This document shows, one piece after another, positions 4,178 to 5,223 of a DNA stretch of 5,223 bases. The DNA is from an uncultured Dorea sp. (GTDB lineage Bacteria > Bacillota > Clostridia > Lachnospirales > Lachnospiraceae), in contig CAJTUQ010000124.1 of assembly GCA_910579335.1 (NCBI GenBank), positions 1-5,223 on the forward strand. Reading direction: 5' to 3'. The notes beneath the pieces are model-generated. The model made no database searches and was not told the DNA's origin. It saw only the letters and a program-made list of their open reading frames with translations. Positions within the stretch are counted from its first letter, which is position 1. The number at the start of each line of letters is the position of its first letter. The translations under genes were made by a program, and so were the position numbers.

Positions 4178-5223
4178 ATGCGGAATCGGAAGACGGCAGT
4201 ATATATGATACTGTTGTGTTTGTCCATATTGTTTGCCGGCGGACAAAAAAGCGAGGTATTTGCGGTAGAGGACAAAGAAGAGACAAAACAGTTTACAGGC
4301 AGTGTGGAAATGCTAAAAAAGGATAACAAAAACTATGTGATGCAGGTGACGGCAGAGAATGCAGGAGAGGATTTTACCGGTACGGTGCAAGTGATCTTTA
4401 CCGGATCGGGTTTTGATAACTGCGCATATAATACGGAGCTTACGCTTCCGGCAGAAGGAAAAAAGCAGTTTACGATCACGGTACCGGAACGTGCGGCGGA
4501 TACGGTACGAGGAATATGCGAACTGAATTTTCTAAATGAAAAAGGAAAGATGATGCAGTCGATTTCCCTGAAAAATGTGTTCGGCAATTCCATAACCGGC
4601 ATCCCGGTAGGAATTTTATCCGATCATTATACGGATCTGGGTTTTATGGACGCAGGAGGGGAGAATTTTTATATTAAAAATAATATGGAATATCCTCTTA
4701 AACTGATTGAGCTTAATAAGGATAATCTGCAGGAGTATTTGGACGGGCTTTACTTTTTAGTCATCGACCGGTTTAACGTATCGGCGCTTGGGGAAGAGAA
4801 TATCCAGGCGGTTCAAAAGTGGGTAGAGGACGGCGGATGGCTTCTGATCGGAACGGGAGCGTATGCGGATCAGACCCTTTCGGGATTTGATGAAGATTTT
4901 TTAGGGATAGAAGTATTAGACATCAGCGAACCGGGCGAAGAAAACGAAATATCAAGTAATAATAGCGGATATGGCTATTATTACGACTATAAAGAGGCAG
5001 GGATAGATTTTTCGCAGATGGAGGTTGCAAAGTTGGATTATGGCCGTAGCCATTTTTATGAAAGTGCGGAACAGCCTGCTGTCTGCGGCGCTGTCGGAGA
5101 CGGGGCTGCGTCTGTTTTTTATTTTTCCTTCGGGGAAAAGGAATTACAGAAACTGGAAACTTATATGGTCAGCAACCTATACAGTGAGACGATGTACCGC
5201 TCTAACAGTTACAGTCATTATGG
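4178..5223 (+). CDS. Exported protein with glutamine-amidotransferase-like domain, function unknown (3' end outside the window)
   Basis: The frame is open from ATG 4178 to the window end (348 codons, no stop). GGGAGG (4165-4170), seven bases upstream, fixes the start. A signal peptide is clear: basic RNRK, a hydrophobic core AVYMILLCLSILFAGG, and a signal-peptidase I site VFA|VE after Ala29. Residues about 36-135 form a beta-rich Ig-like segment (FTGSVEML, FTGTVQVIF, KKQFTITVP). Residues about 140-250 look like an alpha/beta domain related to type I glutamine-amidotransferase folds: YFLVIDRFNVSALGEENI (from about 193) then VQKWVEDGGWLLIGTG (to about 226), the pattern of proteins that place an Asp-rich strand before a VxxGGxLxxGTG loop. 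A Tyr/Asn-rich stretch SGYGYYYDYK follows. I recognise no catalytic Cys-His and name no function. It probably ends in a membrane anchor or further domains beyond the window. The gene appears intact. Confidence 0.85.
   Translation, partial: MRNRKTAVYMILLCLSILFAGGQKSEVFAVEDKEETKQFTGSVEMLKKDNKNYVMQVTAENAGEDFTGTVQVIFTGSGFDNCAYNTELTLPAEGKKQFTITVPERAADTVRGICELNFLNEKGKMMQSISLKNVFGNSITGIPVGILSDHYTDLGFMDAGGENFYIKNNMEYPLKLIELNKDNLQEYLDGLYFLVIDRFNVSALGEENIQAVQKWVEDGGWLLIGTGAYADQTLSGFDEDFLGIEVLDISEPGEENEISSNNSGYGYYYDYKEAGIDFSQMEVAKLDYGRSHFYESAEQPAVCGAVGDGAASVFYFSFGEKELQKLETYMVSNLYSETMYRSNSYSHY

Noticed and set aside
4178..4264. Lipoprotein signal in the exported protein
   Set aside because: The hydrophobic core ends LFAGG with no Cys at the lipobox position; a signal-peptidase I site after Ala29 fits better.
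4037..4602. Minus-strand ORFs in 4037-4602
   Set aside because: They are antisense to the exported-protein gene, which has a clear ribosome site and signal peptide.

Overview
The window looks like an accessory, mobile-element-rich stretch of a low-GC Gram-positive gut anaerobe, most likely a Lachnospiraceae/Clostridia relative. The support is indirect: strong AGGAGG-type ribosome sites, AT-rich spacers, protein families recognised by eye that are common in that group (IS200-type TnpA, macrodomain, NYN/PIN protein, Rpn-type nuclease tail), and a Gram-positive style exported protein. No database search was possible.

Layout. (1) 2-301 is the 3' part of an IS200/IS605-family Y1 transposase, followed by an unusually structured right end (302-503) made of five local GC-rich hairpins, a terminal 8-bp hairpin and longer nested pairings. 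(2) 580-1251 is a compact RelB/DinJ-type antitoxin plus RelE/ParE-type toxin operon with a clear promoter and a likely operator overlapping it. (3) 1337-2364 is a GHKL ATPase gene broken by a one-base deletion inside its G2 motif and apparently shortened by an internal deletion. (4) 2365-2611 is an AT-rich gap with a tandem TTGGCAACA repeat. (5) 2612-3142 is an intact macrodomain (ADP-ribose deacylase-like) gene that overlaps by ATGA the collapsed remains of a NYN/PIN-like nuclease gene (3139-3406). (6) 3397-3432 is a 13-bp perfect hairpin. (7) On the minus strand, 3785-3552 is a 77-codon ORF matching only the C-terminal tail of an Rpn/PD-(D/E)XK nuclease-transposase, with its own ribosome site. 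(8) 4178 to the window end is the 5' part of a large exported protein of unknown function; it has no stop inside the window.

How the parts relate. The toxin-antitoxin pair, GHKL ATPase, macrodomain/NYN pair and Rpn tail are all types of gene found in defence or mobile islands. At least three of them are broken, so the region reads as a decaying accessory island rather than one working system. The most interesting leads are the structured RNA-like right end of the TnpA element and the orphan Rpn tail, which resembles the intragenic antitoxin (RpnS) known from rpn genes but has no nuclease partner beside it.
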